Positions 1 to 9,311 are shown, numbered from the stretch's first letter. The stretch is DNA of 64,000 nt from Magnetovibrio sp. (GCA_002690705.1 NZFO01000006.1:62001-126000), one strand, 5' to 3'. The notes: generated by a model from the letters alone, not told the origin. Numbers and translations: made by a program.

Positions 1-700
1 GAACGTGCTCTTCCCATAGATGGAATAGGTCTGATGAAATAATATGCACTCCGTGAGCCTTATTGCCTGCACCCAAGCTAATGACAGGAATCGACAGCGT
101 TTCCGTTAAATACTGGCACACCTCCTCAGTTGTCACCTCGCACAAGATAGAGAAACAGCCGGCGTCGACAAATGCATGAGCATCATCAACTAGCTGCTTA
201 GCGCGGTCTGCGGTTTTACCTTGCGCAATGAATCCACCTAACTGTGGCATTCGCATCGGCGTGATCCCGATATGGCCTTGAACCGGCACACCGGCTTTAA
301 CAATAGCTTCAATATTACGGGCGTGATGCTGATTTCCCTCACATTTCATCACTTCAGCATTTGCTTCATGGACGAAACGCCCAGCATTCTCAACAGCTTG
401 CTCGGGTGATACGTGGAAACTCCAATAAGGCATGTCCACCATTCTCAGGCCATATTGGCTTCCGCGGTCGATGGCTTGAGACATCATCATGACCTCCTCA
501 AAACTCACCGAAACGGTGCTTTGATGACCAAATAAAATCATGCCGCCGGTATCGGAAACGCACAAGATATCCATGCCCAAACGATCCGACACTACGGCCG
601 TCCGGTAATCGTAGACTGCCATCTGTGTAATTGCGCTTCCTTCACGCATTTTCTTCATTAGTTGAGTGATTGTCACCTTGCGGCGTTTCTGTTCCGCCAT
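1..700 (-). CDS. panB: PanB-family 3-methyl-2-oxobutanoate hydroxymethyltransferase (3' end beyond window)
   Basis: The 233 visible residues start at an ATG (698-700) behind a GGGAGG ribosome site and read as the ketopantoate hydroxymethyltransferase fold. That enzyme transfers the methylene of 5,10-methylene-THF to 2-oxoisovalerate in pantothenate synthesis. The family's metal and substrate residues are visible: Asp50 (in VSDTGG, where classical PanB has GDSLG), Asp89 in VDMPYWS, and Lys119/Glu121 in MKCEGN. The SDTGG variant and the absence of panC nearby leave room for a PanB-like enzyme acting on another 2-oxoacid. The gene is divergent from a LysR regulator and has a perfect inverted repeat just upstream. 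Family assignment is sure; the pantothenate role is inferred. Confidence 0.85.
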   Translation of the reverse strand, partial: MAEQKRRKVTITQLMKKMREGSAITQMAVYDYRTAVVSDRLGMDILCVSDTGGMILFGHQSTVSVSFEEVMMMSQAIDRGSQYGLRMVDMPYWSFHVSPEQAVENAGRFVHEANAEVMKCEGNQHHARNIEAIVKAGVPVQGHIGITPMRMPQLGGFIAQGKTADRAKQLVDDAHAFVDAGCFSILCEVTTEEVCQYLTETLSIPVISLGAGNKAHGVHIISSDLFHLWEEHV

Positions 701-725
701 AATTATCCTCCCGGTATTGAGTGTT

Positions 726-749
726 GTTGGTAGCTAATTCGTTACCAAC
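726..749. promoter_or_regulatory. Inverted repeat, candidate operator upstream of the PanB-family gene
   Basis: The arms GTTGGTA and TACCAAC are perfectly complementary and separated by 10 bases. They lie 26 bases upstream of the PanB-family start, between it and the divergent LysR gene. A dyad of this size fits a dimeric repressor or activator site. That LysR or any particular protein binds it is inference. Confidence 0.4.
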
Positions 750-1311
750 TCAGACCGTTACGATACTATTTGCGATGTGTCCGAGTAAAGTGGTAACTTA
801 TTGATAGGGCTTACTTATTTCGTTATAGAATATTTCTTAGAAACGAAAATATAAGTATCGAGCCCGGATCACTTCCCAAGGGATCAGTTACTGCAAATAT
901 AGATCACCTCGAGAAATAATAGTAATCTCCGACTGGACACTAAATCGTTACTAAATTACGTTAGCTACCATATTACTTTGGTTTTGAACATAATAATTAC
1001 ATAAAAAAAGGCTTTCACACTCAACTCAGCTGTTTTCACAGATAATGAGTAAGCGCTTTGAAGCGAACTTTTAAAGACAGTCAATGGAAAAAAAATCTGG
1101 TAAATTTCTATACAGATCACCACCTATCGACTGAAAACGAAGGCTCAAACTACTAGTCAATTTCATTATAGAACAGCTCATAGAACGCGTTTTAAGTGTC
1201 GCGTGCGATTAATTTTCGTTTTATTTATTATTAAACTACTCTAATAGATTCCAACAATCAAACGTCAAACGTGTAGTTTTGATACATAATGTTTATTACG
1301 AGAGGCCTCCG
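750..1311. other. AT-rich divergent intergenic region
   Basis: No coding frame with a ribosome site and family resemblance was found between the PanB-family and LysR genes. The stretch is AT-rich and should hold both promoters. Fragments resembling the GTTGGTA arm (ttagctacc near 962-970, gtggtaac near 789-796) recur but do not form a second perfect dyad. Confidence 0.5.
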
Positions 1312-2247
1312 ATGTTATTTCGTCAGCTTCAATATCTGGTTGCGTTAAATCAAGAGCGTCATTTTGGACGTGCTGCTGAGCGATGTCACGTATCCCAACC
1401 AAGCTTGTCAAGTGGGATCAAACAACTTGAATTTGGCTTAGGTGTGCCCATCGTCCTTCGTGGGCGGAGATTTATGGGATTTACGCCAGAGGGTGATCGC
1501 GTTGTGGAATGGGCAAAACGTGTCACTTCACAGCGCGATGCGATGATGACTGAACTCTCTCAAATGCGTAACAATTTGGAGGGGCGAATTCGAATTGGGG
1601 CTATGCCTAATTCATCACCTGTTCTGCCGTTTTTCTCACGGATCATGACTCAGCAGCATCCCAATGTAGACATTGAAATTCATTTTTTAGGAGTTGAGCA
1701 AACCCGCATGGGATTGAACAGTTTTGCGCTTGATGTTGGCATCACTTACATTCATGAGAAATCGATAGCTGACCTTCATTCGATGTCAATTTATACAGAG
1801 GAACTTAGTCTGCTGGTACCCGAGAGTTCCAAGTGGGCTGAGATGGAACAAATTACATGGGAGGAAGCTGCAGAACTTCCGCTATGTCTCCTTGACCCAT
1901 CAATGCACGAGCGTCGCATTATTGATGAGGCATTTCATAAAATTGACTGTTCCCCTACCCCCGTGGTTGTCGCGTCAGATTCCATCCTTAATCTTATTTT
2001 TCACGTTATGTTTGCTGGATTAGTAACAATCGTGCCAAGTCATTTCGCAAGATTGCCCGGCAGATTTCCCGGGACTAAAGAGATTAAATTGGTCAATCCA
2101 GAGATCTCGCGGGAGGTGGGTCTAGTTTGGTCACCGAGTGAGCCAGTAATGCCTATGGCAAAAATAGCCGCCTCGATAACAAAAGACCTGTGCGAAACGG
2201 CCGAGATGAAACAATGGTTTGGAGATTCGGTGAAGACACCAGCCTAA
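1312..2247 (+). CDS. LysR-family transcriptional regulator
   Basis: A 311-residue protein begins with the LysR winged helix-turn-helix (residues about 1-60, with FGRAAERCHVSQPSLS as the recognition region). A LysR substrate-binding domain follows from about residue 90 (GRIRIGAMP onward). The ATG at 1312 is preferred because GAGAGG lies 6 bases upstream; an in-frame TTG at 1279 has no such site. LysR proteins usually regulate a divergent neighbour in response to a small effector, so the PanB-family gene is the first candidate target. The gene converges on the ABC exporter permease, ending 7 bases before it. The effector is unknown. Confidence 0.92.
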   Translation: MLFRQLQYLVALNQERHFGRAAERCHVSQPSLSSGIKQLEFGLGVPIVLRGRRFMGFTPEGDRVVEWAKRVTSQRDAMMTELSQMRNNLEGRIRIGAMPNSSPVLPFFSRIMTQQHPNVDIEIHFLGVEQTRMGLNSFALDVGITYIHEKSIADLHSMSIYTEELSLLVPESSKWAEMEQITWEEAAELPLCLLDPSMHERRIIDEAFHKIDCSPTPVVVASDSILNLIFHVMFAGLVTIVPSHFARLPGRFPGTKEIKLVNPEISREVGLVWSPSEPVMPMAKIAASITKDLCETAEMKQWFGDSVKTPA

Positions 2248-2254
2248 ATGAAGT

Positions 2255-4825
2255 TTAACTACTTGAGAAGCGACGGCTGTGTCGATAAGCCCTTGTCAAA
2301 AACCAAAATAAAACGACCAGGCACGGTCCAGCTAAAATATTTATACTGCTAATCCATTTGCCCAATAGCTCAACGTCTTCGCGTGTTTTACGCCGAAGAT
2401 CTCGCAAACTAGAGCGGGATTTGATTAGATTTTTTCGAAAAGTCAAAATTTCTGCTTTTAATGTTGGTGGAAGATTCTCAGTGCTGGTCTCACCGGCAGC
2501 TCTTAACGCCGCTTGCATTTGAACCTCTATGGCAGTTACTTGAGCTAAGAGAGCCTCTTCCTCTTCTCGGTATCTATTTTGGGCAGTTTTTGATAGTTCG
2601 TGCACAATAAGAAATGGTCGTTGTAATTTTCCTCTCGCACGCACACCCGACAGGGTATTTTGCCTTGCAGCTACTTCGATTAAATTGAGTAAAAACACTA
2701 GATTGTCATTAAGAGGGCGAATAATGGTTCGACCACTGATGTTGACGCGCTGCAAAGAAAATGGGTCAAAAACCCAATCGACATCGGCGATGGCAAAAAC
2801 TTGGGGTGACCCAGTTGAGATTTTTTGATGTTTCAAAGAGTGCGTTACTGGGCTATCAAAAGCACTCTCGAATGGCGATTGTATTGCTACCGCAATCTTG
2901 CGTGAGTTACCATCTGTCTTCAATGCATTTGCTAAGTTACGTGGTTTGCGATCACCATATCCTTTGCGAGGTAAGAATCCACTCTCCGTGGATGTTGAGA
3001 CGAGCGGTAAAATTCTATTTGACGCCTCAAACTCAAAAGAGCCCGGGTCTACTAAAAAAATTTCATTGAGGCTAGCTGAAGCTGGATGATCTTCATTGAG
3101 ACCAGCTCTACGGATTCTCATCCAAAAAGGAAAATATAAACGAGCCTCGTTTTGGTCTGCGACAGGAGATGCAGCCTTACGGTCACCAATCACTCGATCT
3201 CCATTGTATTTAACACCCCATTTCATTAGCAAATCGGAAATGTCATTAATTTCACCAGATGGTGATGGATTTACTGAATTGGAACCGCGATTAAACCGCA
3301 CAAAAGGATCAATCATAATGATTAAGCTACCACCTGACATGACGAACTGATCTATTGCAAATAGCATCTCTCGTCGCAGGATACTTGCATCCATAATTAA
3401 CAATGCGTCGAGACCAATTGGAATCTCTTTTTTGAAATATGGTATTACAGCTACATCATACGCGCGTTTAAGCTCGTTTACGAAGGATAAACCCTCTCGA
3501 TCATTGATCGCAGCGGATGATGGTAGCAGTGGGCTGATAATACCAAGTTTTGGGGTATTACTCTGGATAAATGTACTGATGCTTTGAGCAATGTCATATT
3601 CAACAAAACGGTCCCGGGACAAATCAAAATATGCAATTTCACCCTTTCGCTTGTAAGATGATAACGTAAGTCCCAAATAAAAATGGTCACCCGATGTCAT
3701 CGGAACGCGCCTGACACCCGCTGACAGGGCCTGAAGTTCGTCATTGCTGTCAGGAAGAGGGTCCAGCTCAAAAATCTGGAATTTACCATTAGAGATTTGA
3801 GCCATTGACGATAATACTTTCCTAATCCGTCTGGCATGGGACTTTATGGCAATTGGAACACTGCTCTCATTAGCGCTCCAATATAAGGTTGCGGATATTT
3901 TGTTTGGAAGATTCCGCAGGATATTTTGTGTCGCCTTGTGAAGAGAGTACTCTTGTTCCTCTGTCAGATCGAGCGCAATTGGTTTATCAGCTAAATAAGG
4001 TACTAAGGCCATCATCCCCACAGCTGTGGGGAGGCCAAGCCTACTAAAGCCATTGGTCAAAGAACACGAGATATTATTTTTTTTCGCTATTACAGTTGTT
4101 AATACTAAGGCTAGTCCAGTTGCTCCTGTGAAATAGATAATGCCAGCAAACTCGATTAAGCCGTCGCCCATACGCAATATCCAAGTCCGCGGACTGTACA
4201 GCGAAATGAATGCAATGACCTGGGGTTCAATAACCCCCCGAAGCAGATTAGCAAAGACGTCCCACCCCAAAAGCATTACCAAAAATAGAATGCTCAGCCC
4301 AACAATAAACCCGCCTACTCGCTCCCGTGTGAGAACCACAGCGAATAATGCGATTGCAAAAAACAATCCAAACATCAAAGCCAAGCCGAAATATCCGCCT
4401 GCGACCCGGCCTATATCTGGATCGCCTAAATAAAAAATGGTAAATGGAAACGGTGCGGTAAATAGCAGTATAACGCACAGCACTGTATTCCCCGCAAAAA
4501 ATTTACCTAAAATAATTGAGAAAATAGAAATAGGAAGCGTTTGACTAAGTTCTGAACTGCTATCAATTTTTTCGTCAACCCACATCCCGATGGCTAAAGC
4601 GGGCACATAGACTACACCAACCCATGGGGCAAACATTAACATGAAACGCATTGATGCTTCATCTGACGCGTAGAATTCTGCAACGAGGAAAACAGCCGCC
4701 GATAAACAGATGAGAAAACCAGCCATAAACAGATAACTCTGGGGAGAATAGATTAACATACGCAGTTCATGGCCGGATACCGCCGCTATCGAACGTATTG
4801 AAGATATTGGAACTCCGGTTGTCAT
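2255..4825 (-). CDS. GldF/GldG-like fused ABC exporter permease and auxiliary domain
   Basis: This 856-residue protein starts with an ABC-2 type permease half: about six hydrophobic segments between residues 25 and 285, resembling GldF/NosY. A long soluble GldG-type domain follows (about 300-700), then a charged coiled-coil stretch (about 740-825, containing EEEEALLAQ) and one C-terminal membrane helix (about 830-848). The ATG overlaps the stop of the ATPase gene as ATGA, so the two are translationally coupled and should form one transporter. In Bacteroidetes GldAFG serves gliding; proteobacterial homologues have unclear substrates. The DUF4340 protein often found beside such systems was not seen here. 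Confidence 0.82.
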   Translation of the reverse strand: MTTGVPISSIRSIAAVSGHELRMLIYSPQSYLFMAGFLICLSAAVFLVAEFYASDEASMRFMLMFAPWVGVVYVPALAIGMWVDEKIDSSSELSQTLPISIFSIILGKFFAGNTVLCVILLFTAPFPFTIFYLGDPDIGRVAGGYFGLALMFGLFFAIALFAVVLTRERVGGFIVGLSILFLVMLLGWDVFANLLRGVIEPQVIAFISLYSPRTWILRMGDGLIEFAGIIYFTGATGLALVLTTVIAKKNNISCSLTNGFSRLGLPTAVGMMALVPYLADKPIALDLTEEQEYSLHKATQNILRNLPNKISATLYWSANESSVPIAIKSHARRIRKVLSSMAQISNGKFQIFELDPLPDSNDELQALSAGVRRVPMTSGDHFYLGLTLSSYKRKGEIAYFDLSRDRFVEYDIAQSISTFIQSNTPKLGIISPLLPSSAAINDREGLSFVNELKRAYDVAVIPYFKKEIPIGLDALLIMDASILRREMLFAIDQFVMSGGSLIIMIDPFVRFNRGSNSVNPSPSGEINDISDLLMKWGVKYNGDRVIGDRKAASPVADQNEARLYFPFWMRIRRAGLNEDHPASASLNEIFLVDPGSFEFEASNRILPLVSTSTESGFLPRKGYGDRKPRNLANALKTDGNSRKIAVAIQSPFESAFDSPVTHSLKHQKISTGSPQVFAIADVDWVFDPFSLQRVNISGRTIIRPLNDNLVFLLNLIEVAARQNTLSGVRARGKLQRPFLIVHELSKTAQNRYREEEEALLAQVTAIEVQMQAALRAAGETSTENLPPTLKAEILTFRKNLIKSRSSLRDLRRKTREDVELLGKWISSINILAGPCLVVLFWFLTRAYRHSRRFSSS

Positions 4826-5556
4826 GAAGAATTAATCTGGTCTGGTTGAGCATTTTTGACTAATTGCTCAAACATTGGAGCTAGATTGCCTTCTTTGTCT
4901 ATTAATTGGTCTTTCGGTTTATCGACTACAATGCGACCATCGTTAATAATGATGATCCGGTCGCAAACTTCTTCAGCTTCTTCTAGTATGTGAGAGGAGA
5001 TAATTATGATTTTTTCCGCCGCAATCCTTTTTATCAATCGACGCACTGTATTTTTTTGAAGTGGGTCTAGTCCATCGGTGGGCTCATCCAAAATAAGTAT
5101 TGGCGGGTCATGGATTAGAGCTTGTGCCAACCACGCGCGCTGCCTCCAGCCTTTTGAAAGATCTGCCAATGGTTTGTTAATGGCTGGGAGCAATTCAATA
5201 TTAGCGGAGACGTTTTGAATAGCGCTCTCAAGTATTGTGTCCCGAAGCCCCCTTGCCTCGCCTACAAATTTAAGAAATTCGTAAACGGTTAGGTGCGGAA
5301 ACCCAGAGGCAGATTCAGGTAAATAACCTATCAAAATTTGTGCTTTAAGGCACTGTTTCCCCATATCATTACCAAAAATACGGATATTTCCTGAGTCCAA
5401 TTCTAGAAAACCAGTTAAAAGTCGCATGGTAGTGGACTTCCCAGCGCCGTTTGCGCCCAGAAAACCCACCACTTCGCCGACACTTGCACTGAATGAGACG
5501 CCGTTCACTGCAACTACGTTTTTGAACTGTTTTTTTAGGTTTTGTGCTTCAATCAT
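4822..5556 (-). CDS. ABC transporter ATP-binding protein, GldA-like
   Basis: A 244-residue nucleotide-binding protein with Walker A GANGAGKST, a signature of the LSKGWRQR form typical of GldA/CcmA-type exporters, Walker B LILDEP and the H-loop ISSHIL. It powers the permease encoded directly downstream with a 4-base overlap. The start chosen gives the usual MIEAQNLKK opening. A longer reading to 5607 would overlap the preceding small membrane gene and adds no family-like sequence. It ends the long minus-strand run from the importer genes and may be co-transcribed with them, though the substrate is probably different. Confidence 0.9.
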   Translation of the reverse strand: MIEAQNLKKQFKNVVAVNGVSFSASVGEVVGFLGANGAGKSTTMRLLTGFLELDSGNIRIFGNDMGKQCLKAQILIGYLPESASGFPHLTVYEFLKFVGEARGLRDTILESAIQNVSANIELLPAINKPLADLSKGWRQRAWLAQALIHDPPILILDEPTDGLDPLQKNTVRRLIKRIAAEKIIIISSHILEEAEEVCDRIIIINDGRIVVDKPKDQLIDKEGNLAPMFEQLVKNAQPDQINSS

Positions 5557-5581
5557 GGCATTCCATTGTGCCAACCTATTT

Positions 5582-5791
5582 TTAATAAGCTGTGGCGAAG
5601 CCAGCAATTATAAATAAAGTGATACTGATGAAGGTTAGCCCGTAACCTAGTCGCAGCATCTGTCGCGCCCATGCTAGATTTGTTTGCTCTTTTCGATTAA
5701 CCATCGTGGAACCCAGTGTTGCCAAGCCACCGCCCACTAAAGCCAACGTAACGATAAACTCGCGTTCGATAAGGAATGTTACCCCATCCAC
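5582..5791 (-). CDS. Small two-helix membrane protein
   Basis: A 69-residue protein with two hydrophobic segments (about residues 10-28 and 48-67) separated by a basic/polar loop (NRKEQTNLAWARQ). It reads from a GTG 9 bases after the stop of the preceding ATPase gene and ends 25 bases before the GldA-like start. The tight packing and membrane character support a real gene, although the ribosome site is weak. I do not recognise the family. It could be an accessory subunit of the GldA/GldFG-like exporter, which is inference from position only. Confidence 0.6.
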   Translation of the reverse strand: MDGVTFLIEREFIVTLALVGGGLATLGSTMVNRKEQTNLAWARQMLRLGYGLTFISITLFIIAGFATAY

Positions 5792-5800
5792 GAGGTTATA

Positions 5801-6652
5801 TTATTCCGCTGCTGCTGACGAATTATCTTCTCTATGGAAGCTTTTCATTGCTTCTTCATGCAAAATTTCCATCGCTTCTCGTTTATATTCATAAGCTTCA
5901 GGGCTGCTTAGCATGTGAAAATCTCGGGGACGCGGTAGCTCAATATCGATGATGGATCGAACAGAAGTTGGCCGATTTGACAAGATAATCAATCTATCTG
6001 CAAGATAAATGGCTTCCTCAATTTCTGAAGTAACGAACAGGTTGGTTTTCTGGTTTTCTTCAAATAACCGTACAAAAAATTCCTGCATGAGCTCGCGAGA
6101 CATTGCGTCTAAACCACGAAACGGTTCGTCCATGATCATGACCAGTGGATTGTTAATCATTGCGCGCGCTAGCTCCGCTCGGCGTTGCATGCCGCCGGAG
6201 AGCTGAATTGGGTACTTTTCTTTGAATTCTGCAAGACCGACTTTGTCGAGGAGCCGATTAGCTTCTGCTTCGACCTCCTCAGCTGTGCGATCACCACGGA
6301 GATTTGGTCCAAATACCACATTTTCAAGAGTTGTTTGCCACGGAATTAACGCTGTTTCTTGAAAGACCACCATGCGATCGTTACCCGGATCTGTAATTTT
6401 TTTGCTATTGAGTAATATTTCGCCCGCATCCGGCCTATCGAACCCGGCAATCAGATTGACTAATGTTGACTTTCCGCACCCAGATGGACCAACGATTACC
6501 GTTAATTGGCTGGGATTAACTGTGAGAGATAGATCTTTTATTATTTCCTCCCGCTCCCATTCATCACCGAATGTACGACTAATATTTCTGAGTTCTAAAG
6601 TCGCTTTATTATCGGAGGGTAAGTTCGATTGATTTGTTTGTTGGGTATTCAT
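5801..6652 (-). CDS. SsuB/TauB-type ABC importer ATPase, H-loop His replaced by Ser
   Basis: A 283-residue ATPase of the nitrate/sulfonate/taurine importer family. It has Walker A GPSGCGKS (55-62), a good signature LSGGMQRR (151-158) and Walker B MIMDEP with Glu176. The switch histidine is missing: canonical VTHD reads VTSE here, with Ser209. A strong AGGAGGG lies before the ATG and overlaps the stop of the upstream permease. It is the second of two ATPases in the operon; its paralogue has the opposite defect pattern, which suggests the two form a heterodimer. The family is certain; the substrate is unknown. Confidence 0.93.
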   Translation of the reverse strand: MNTQQTNQSNLPSDNKATLELRNISRTFGDEWEREEIIKDLSLTVNPSQLTVIVGPSGCGKSTLVNLIAGFDRPDAGEILLNSKKITDPGNDRMVVFQETALIPWQTTLENVVFGPNLRGDRTAEEVEAEANRLLDKVGLAEFKEKYPIQLSGGMQRRAELARAMINNPLVMIMDEPFRGLDAMSRELMQEFFVRLFEENQKTNLFVTSEIEEAIYLADRLIILSNRPTSVRSIIDIELPRPRDFHMLSSPEAYEYKREAMEILHEEAMKSFHREDNSSAAAE

Positions 6653-6662
6653 GATTTCCCTC

Positions 6663-7547
6663 CTAAAACAGTCGGCGCCATGGCATCGAAATACTACCTA
6701 AGTATCGGATCAGCGAACTGGACAGGTATCCGGCGATACCAATCGAAATCATACCAACAATCACTTGCGCAACCGTACCTCCCATGTACGAGCTCCAAAT
6801 AAAGAACCCCAGCCCGCCGCCACCTTGTTGCCCCCCACCAGAAATCATCTCACCAGCAAGAACAACTTCCCAAGTTATACCCATGCCAACTGCGGCCCCC
6901 GTGAAAATTGAAGGCAGAGTGCCGGGTAAGATAATCTTACGAAATAAATCCCATTGTGATGCCCCCATCGACTGAGCGGCGCGAAGAAACCGTATATCAA
7001 TACTTTTGGCACCACCTAAAACGTTAATAACGATGGTGAAGAAAGCTCCAAGAAAAGTGACAAACGCGATCGAAAGCTCCGTGGTAGGCCAAAAAACGAT
7101 AGATGCTGGGACCCAAGCCAACGGAGGAATCGGGCGAAGTACCTCAAACGGAGGAAAGAAAATGTCATGAAAATACCTATTCACCGCAAGGCATAGGCCA
7201 AATGGAATTCCTAAGAGCATCGCGGCAATAAACCCTGCAAATACCCGCCCAGTACTTAGGTACCAGCTTTCCCAATAGCCTGGCAGCCAGAAAATTTCTG
7301 TCCAGGCTTCTAAAACTTCTGTCGGTGGGGGGACTTTGCCGATCCATGGCACTTCCACGCCTGTCCACTGTTTCATTCGCGAGCAGATTTCCCAAAAAAC
7401 CACAAACCCTATTAGAGAGACTACGCCGCGCCAAAAGGTGTCACTGGACAACGCCTTTAATATCTTTGAGCGTTTTTTTGGCGTGTTCGATACCCCACTT
7501 GAGCCGGGTTTGTGGGGAGCAATTGTATCTTGAGCAGCTTGTGTCAT
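6663..7547 (-). CDS. SsuC/TauC-type ABC importer permease (second copy)
   Basis: A 294-residue inner-membrane permease with about six hydrophobic segments after a polar N-terminus (residues 1-35). It carries the family region that docks the ATPase (MGASQWDLFRKIILPGTLPSI), followed by GAAVGMGITWEVVLAGEM. A glycine-rich stretch (SGGGQQGGGGLG) follows. It is a divergent paralogue of the permease at 8433-9311 in the same operon, so the transporter membrane unit may be a heterodimer. AGAGAAG upstream supports the start. Confidence 0.92.
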   Translation of the reverse strand: MTQAAQDTIAPHKPGSSGVSNTPKKRSKILKALSSDTFWRGVVSLIGFVVFWEICSRMKQWTGVEVPWIGKVPPPTEVLEAWTEIFWLPGYWESWYLSTGRVFAGFIAAMLLGIPFGLCLAVNRYFHDIFFPPFEVLRPIPPLAWVPASIVFWPTTELSIAFVTFLGAFFTIVINVLGGAKSIDIRFLRAAQSMGASQWDLFRKIILPGTLPSIFTGAAVGMGITWEVVLAGEMISGGGQQGGGGLGFFIWSSYMGGTVAQVIVGMISIGIAGYLSSSLIRYLGSISMPWRRLF

Positions 7548-7591
7548 CTTTACTTCTCTGTGTTACTTCCTAATCTATAAAATGCTTAGCT

Positions 7592-8431
7592 TCAGGCTAA
7601 TTCCCGTTCACCAGCTTCAAAGGCCTTAACGGCTTCCTCGTGCACAGCATCCTTTGCCTCTTGCACCAATTCTCTAAAGCGGTTTGATGATAACGTCGTA
7701 TAGTCTCTAGGCCGCGGGATATCTACATCTACTATTTTTTTGGTTTTTGCCGGTCGTGTGGTCATTACAACAACACGATCACCAAGAAAAATAGCCTCCT
7801 CAAGGTCGTGAGTGATGAAAAAAATTGTTACCTTGGTTCGGTCATAAACCTCCAGAAGGGATTCGTGCATTATTGATTTTGTGAGCGCGTCCATTGCTCG
7901 ATAAGGCTCATCAAGTAATAGTACTCTTGGGTCGTTAATTAGCGCCCGGACGATCTCAGCACGACGTGCCATGCCCGAGGAGACTTCCCCTGGGTATTTT
8001 TTTGCCATATCCCCAATGCCAGCCTCTGATAACATCGTACCAGCTTTGTCAATGGCTTCCGCTTTACTCATCGCTCCTTGAACAATTGGTCCATAAGCAA
8101 CATTTTCAGCGAGTGTTTTCCATGGAAATAGTGCGCCGTGTTGGAAAACAACCATTCTATCCGCACCCTGATTTGCAAGGGGCCTATCTGGTCCACACAA
8201 CATCTCCCCATCGAGATAAATTTCACCCTCGGTGATTGAGTGAAAGCCTGCGATAGCATTAAGTAGTGTCGTTTTGCCGCACCCTGAAGGCCCGACAATC
8301 ATGCAAACTTCTCCGGCTCCAATTTCCAATGAACAATCATCTACCGCCATAACGTTAACCCCCTCAGGGTCATATATTTTCGTTACGTTGCGGATACTGA
8401 TCGCGCCCCGATTACTGCTTGCAGAAGTCAT
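7592..8431 (-). CDS. SsuB/TauB-type ABC importer ATPase, degenerate signature motif
   Basis: A 279-residue ATPase with Walker A GPSGCGKT (47-54), Walker B LLLDEP (Glu175) and an intact H-loop ITHD (His208). Its signature is degenerate: VSSGMARR (150-157) where the family has LSGGMQRR. The ATG at 8431 is chosen because AAGGAAG lies 6-7 bases upstream and the upstream permease stops 1 base away; an in-frame TTG 15 bases earlier lacks this support. With the ATPase at 5801-6652 it would make one consensus and one degenerate ATP site. It imports the ligand of the periplasmic protein at 9433-10554. Confidence 0.93.
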   Translation of the reverse strand: MTSASSNRGAISIRNVTKIYDPEGVNVMAVDDCSLEIGAGEVCMIVGPSGCGKTTLLNAIAGFHSITEGEIYLDGEMLCGPDRPLANQGADRMVVFQHGALFPWKTLAENVAYGPIVQGAMSKAEAIDKAGTMLSEAGIGDMAKKYPGEVSSGMARRAEIVRALINDPRVLLLDEPYRAMDALTKSIMHESLLEVYDRTKVTIFFITHDLEEAIFLGDRVVVMTTRPAKTKKIVDVDIPRPRDYTTLSSNRFRELVQEAKDAVHEEAVKAFEAGERELA

Positions 8432-8432
8432 G

Positions 8433-9311
8433 CTATCTTCCTTCAAGAGCGAGTGCGCGAACCCGCCATTGCATTAAACGATTGCCGGCGATCCGAACTA
8501 GTGCAGATGAGAGCCAGCCAACAAATCCAAGCGTGAGCATGGCAATAACCATAATTACATAAGTTATATTCATGTAAGCGTCGACGATCAGATACCCTAG
8601 GCCAAATTCGCCCGAGACCATCTCCGCTGCAACTAGCGAGAACCATGCTACCCCGATACTTATTTGGAGGCCTGTAAAAATAAATGGTAATGCCCCGGGC
8701 ACAACTATGTGCATGAAAACATGATGGGGTTTTGACCCAAGACAGTTAGCTGCGCGAAAATATTCTTCATCTATCGAGTCAACACCCAAGAGTGTATTCA
8801 GCGTTGTAACGAATAAAGAGGCCAAAGTCGCCAAATAAATGACGGGTGTTTCCAATCCAGAAAACATCAAAATGGCAAGCGGTACCCAAGCTAATATTGG
8901 TATTGGTCGCAACGTCTCAAGGATGGGAAAGCTGTAATCGCGAAAAGTCTTTGACCAGCCCATGAATAGCCCTAGAGGAACCCCTACTCCCGTGGCTATT
9001 GCAAATGCGATAAGAATTCTCCGACAACTTACGAAAACATGGTCGTAAAACTCTGCGGTGAAGAGCGACATACCCCAATCTGGATCGGGGTTTAAAAATT
9101 CAGTGATTACCTCTACTGGCCCCGGCAGCTTATTAAAACGAGGCAATTCCCAACCTTCAACGAATAAGTAATAGGCGCCAATCCACAGGAATATTCCAAA
9201 CGTCATCAGATAAGGTGTGGGAGATTTCAGTGAGGTCCCCCAATCATAAATAGTCCGCGTAAGGCCAGTGGGTGGTTTTTTTGTTTGAGTTGTCGAGGTT
9301 GTATCGGTCAT
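8433..9311 (-). CDS. SsuC/TauC-type ABC importer permease (first copy)
   Basis: A 292-residue membrane protein with a polar N-terminus (about 30 residues, TTSTTQTKKPPTGL) and about six hydrophobic segments. The ATPase-coupling loop reads ANCLGSKPHHVFMHIVVPGA, equivalent to the EAA loop of this family. It is the first importer membrane gene after the binding protein and is separated from it by a hairpin with a T-run. Its paralogue lies two genes downstream. Confidence 0.92.
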   Translation of the reverse strand: MTDTTSTTQTKKPPTGLTRTIYDWGTSLKSPTPYLMTFGIFLWIGAYYLFVEGWELPRFNKLPGPVEVITEFLNPDPDWGMSLFTAEFYDHVFVSCRRILIAFAIATGVGVPLGLFMGWSKTFRDYSFPILETLRPIPILAWVPLAILMFSGLETPVIYLATLASLFVTTLNTLLGVDSIDEEYFRAANCLGSKPHHVFMHIVVPGALPFIFTGLQISIGVAWFSLVAAEMVSGEFGLGYLIVDAYMNITYVIMVIAMLTLGFVGWLSSALVRIAGNRLMQWRVRALALEGR

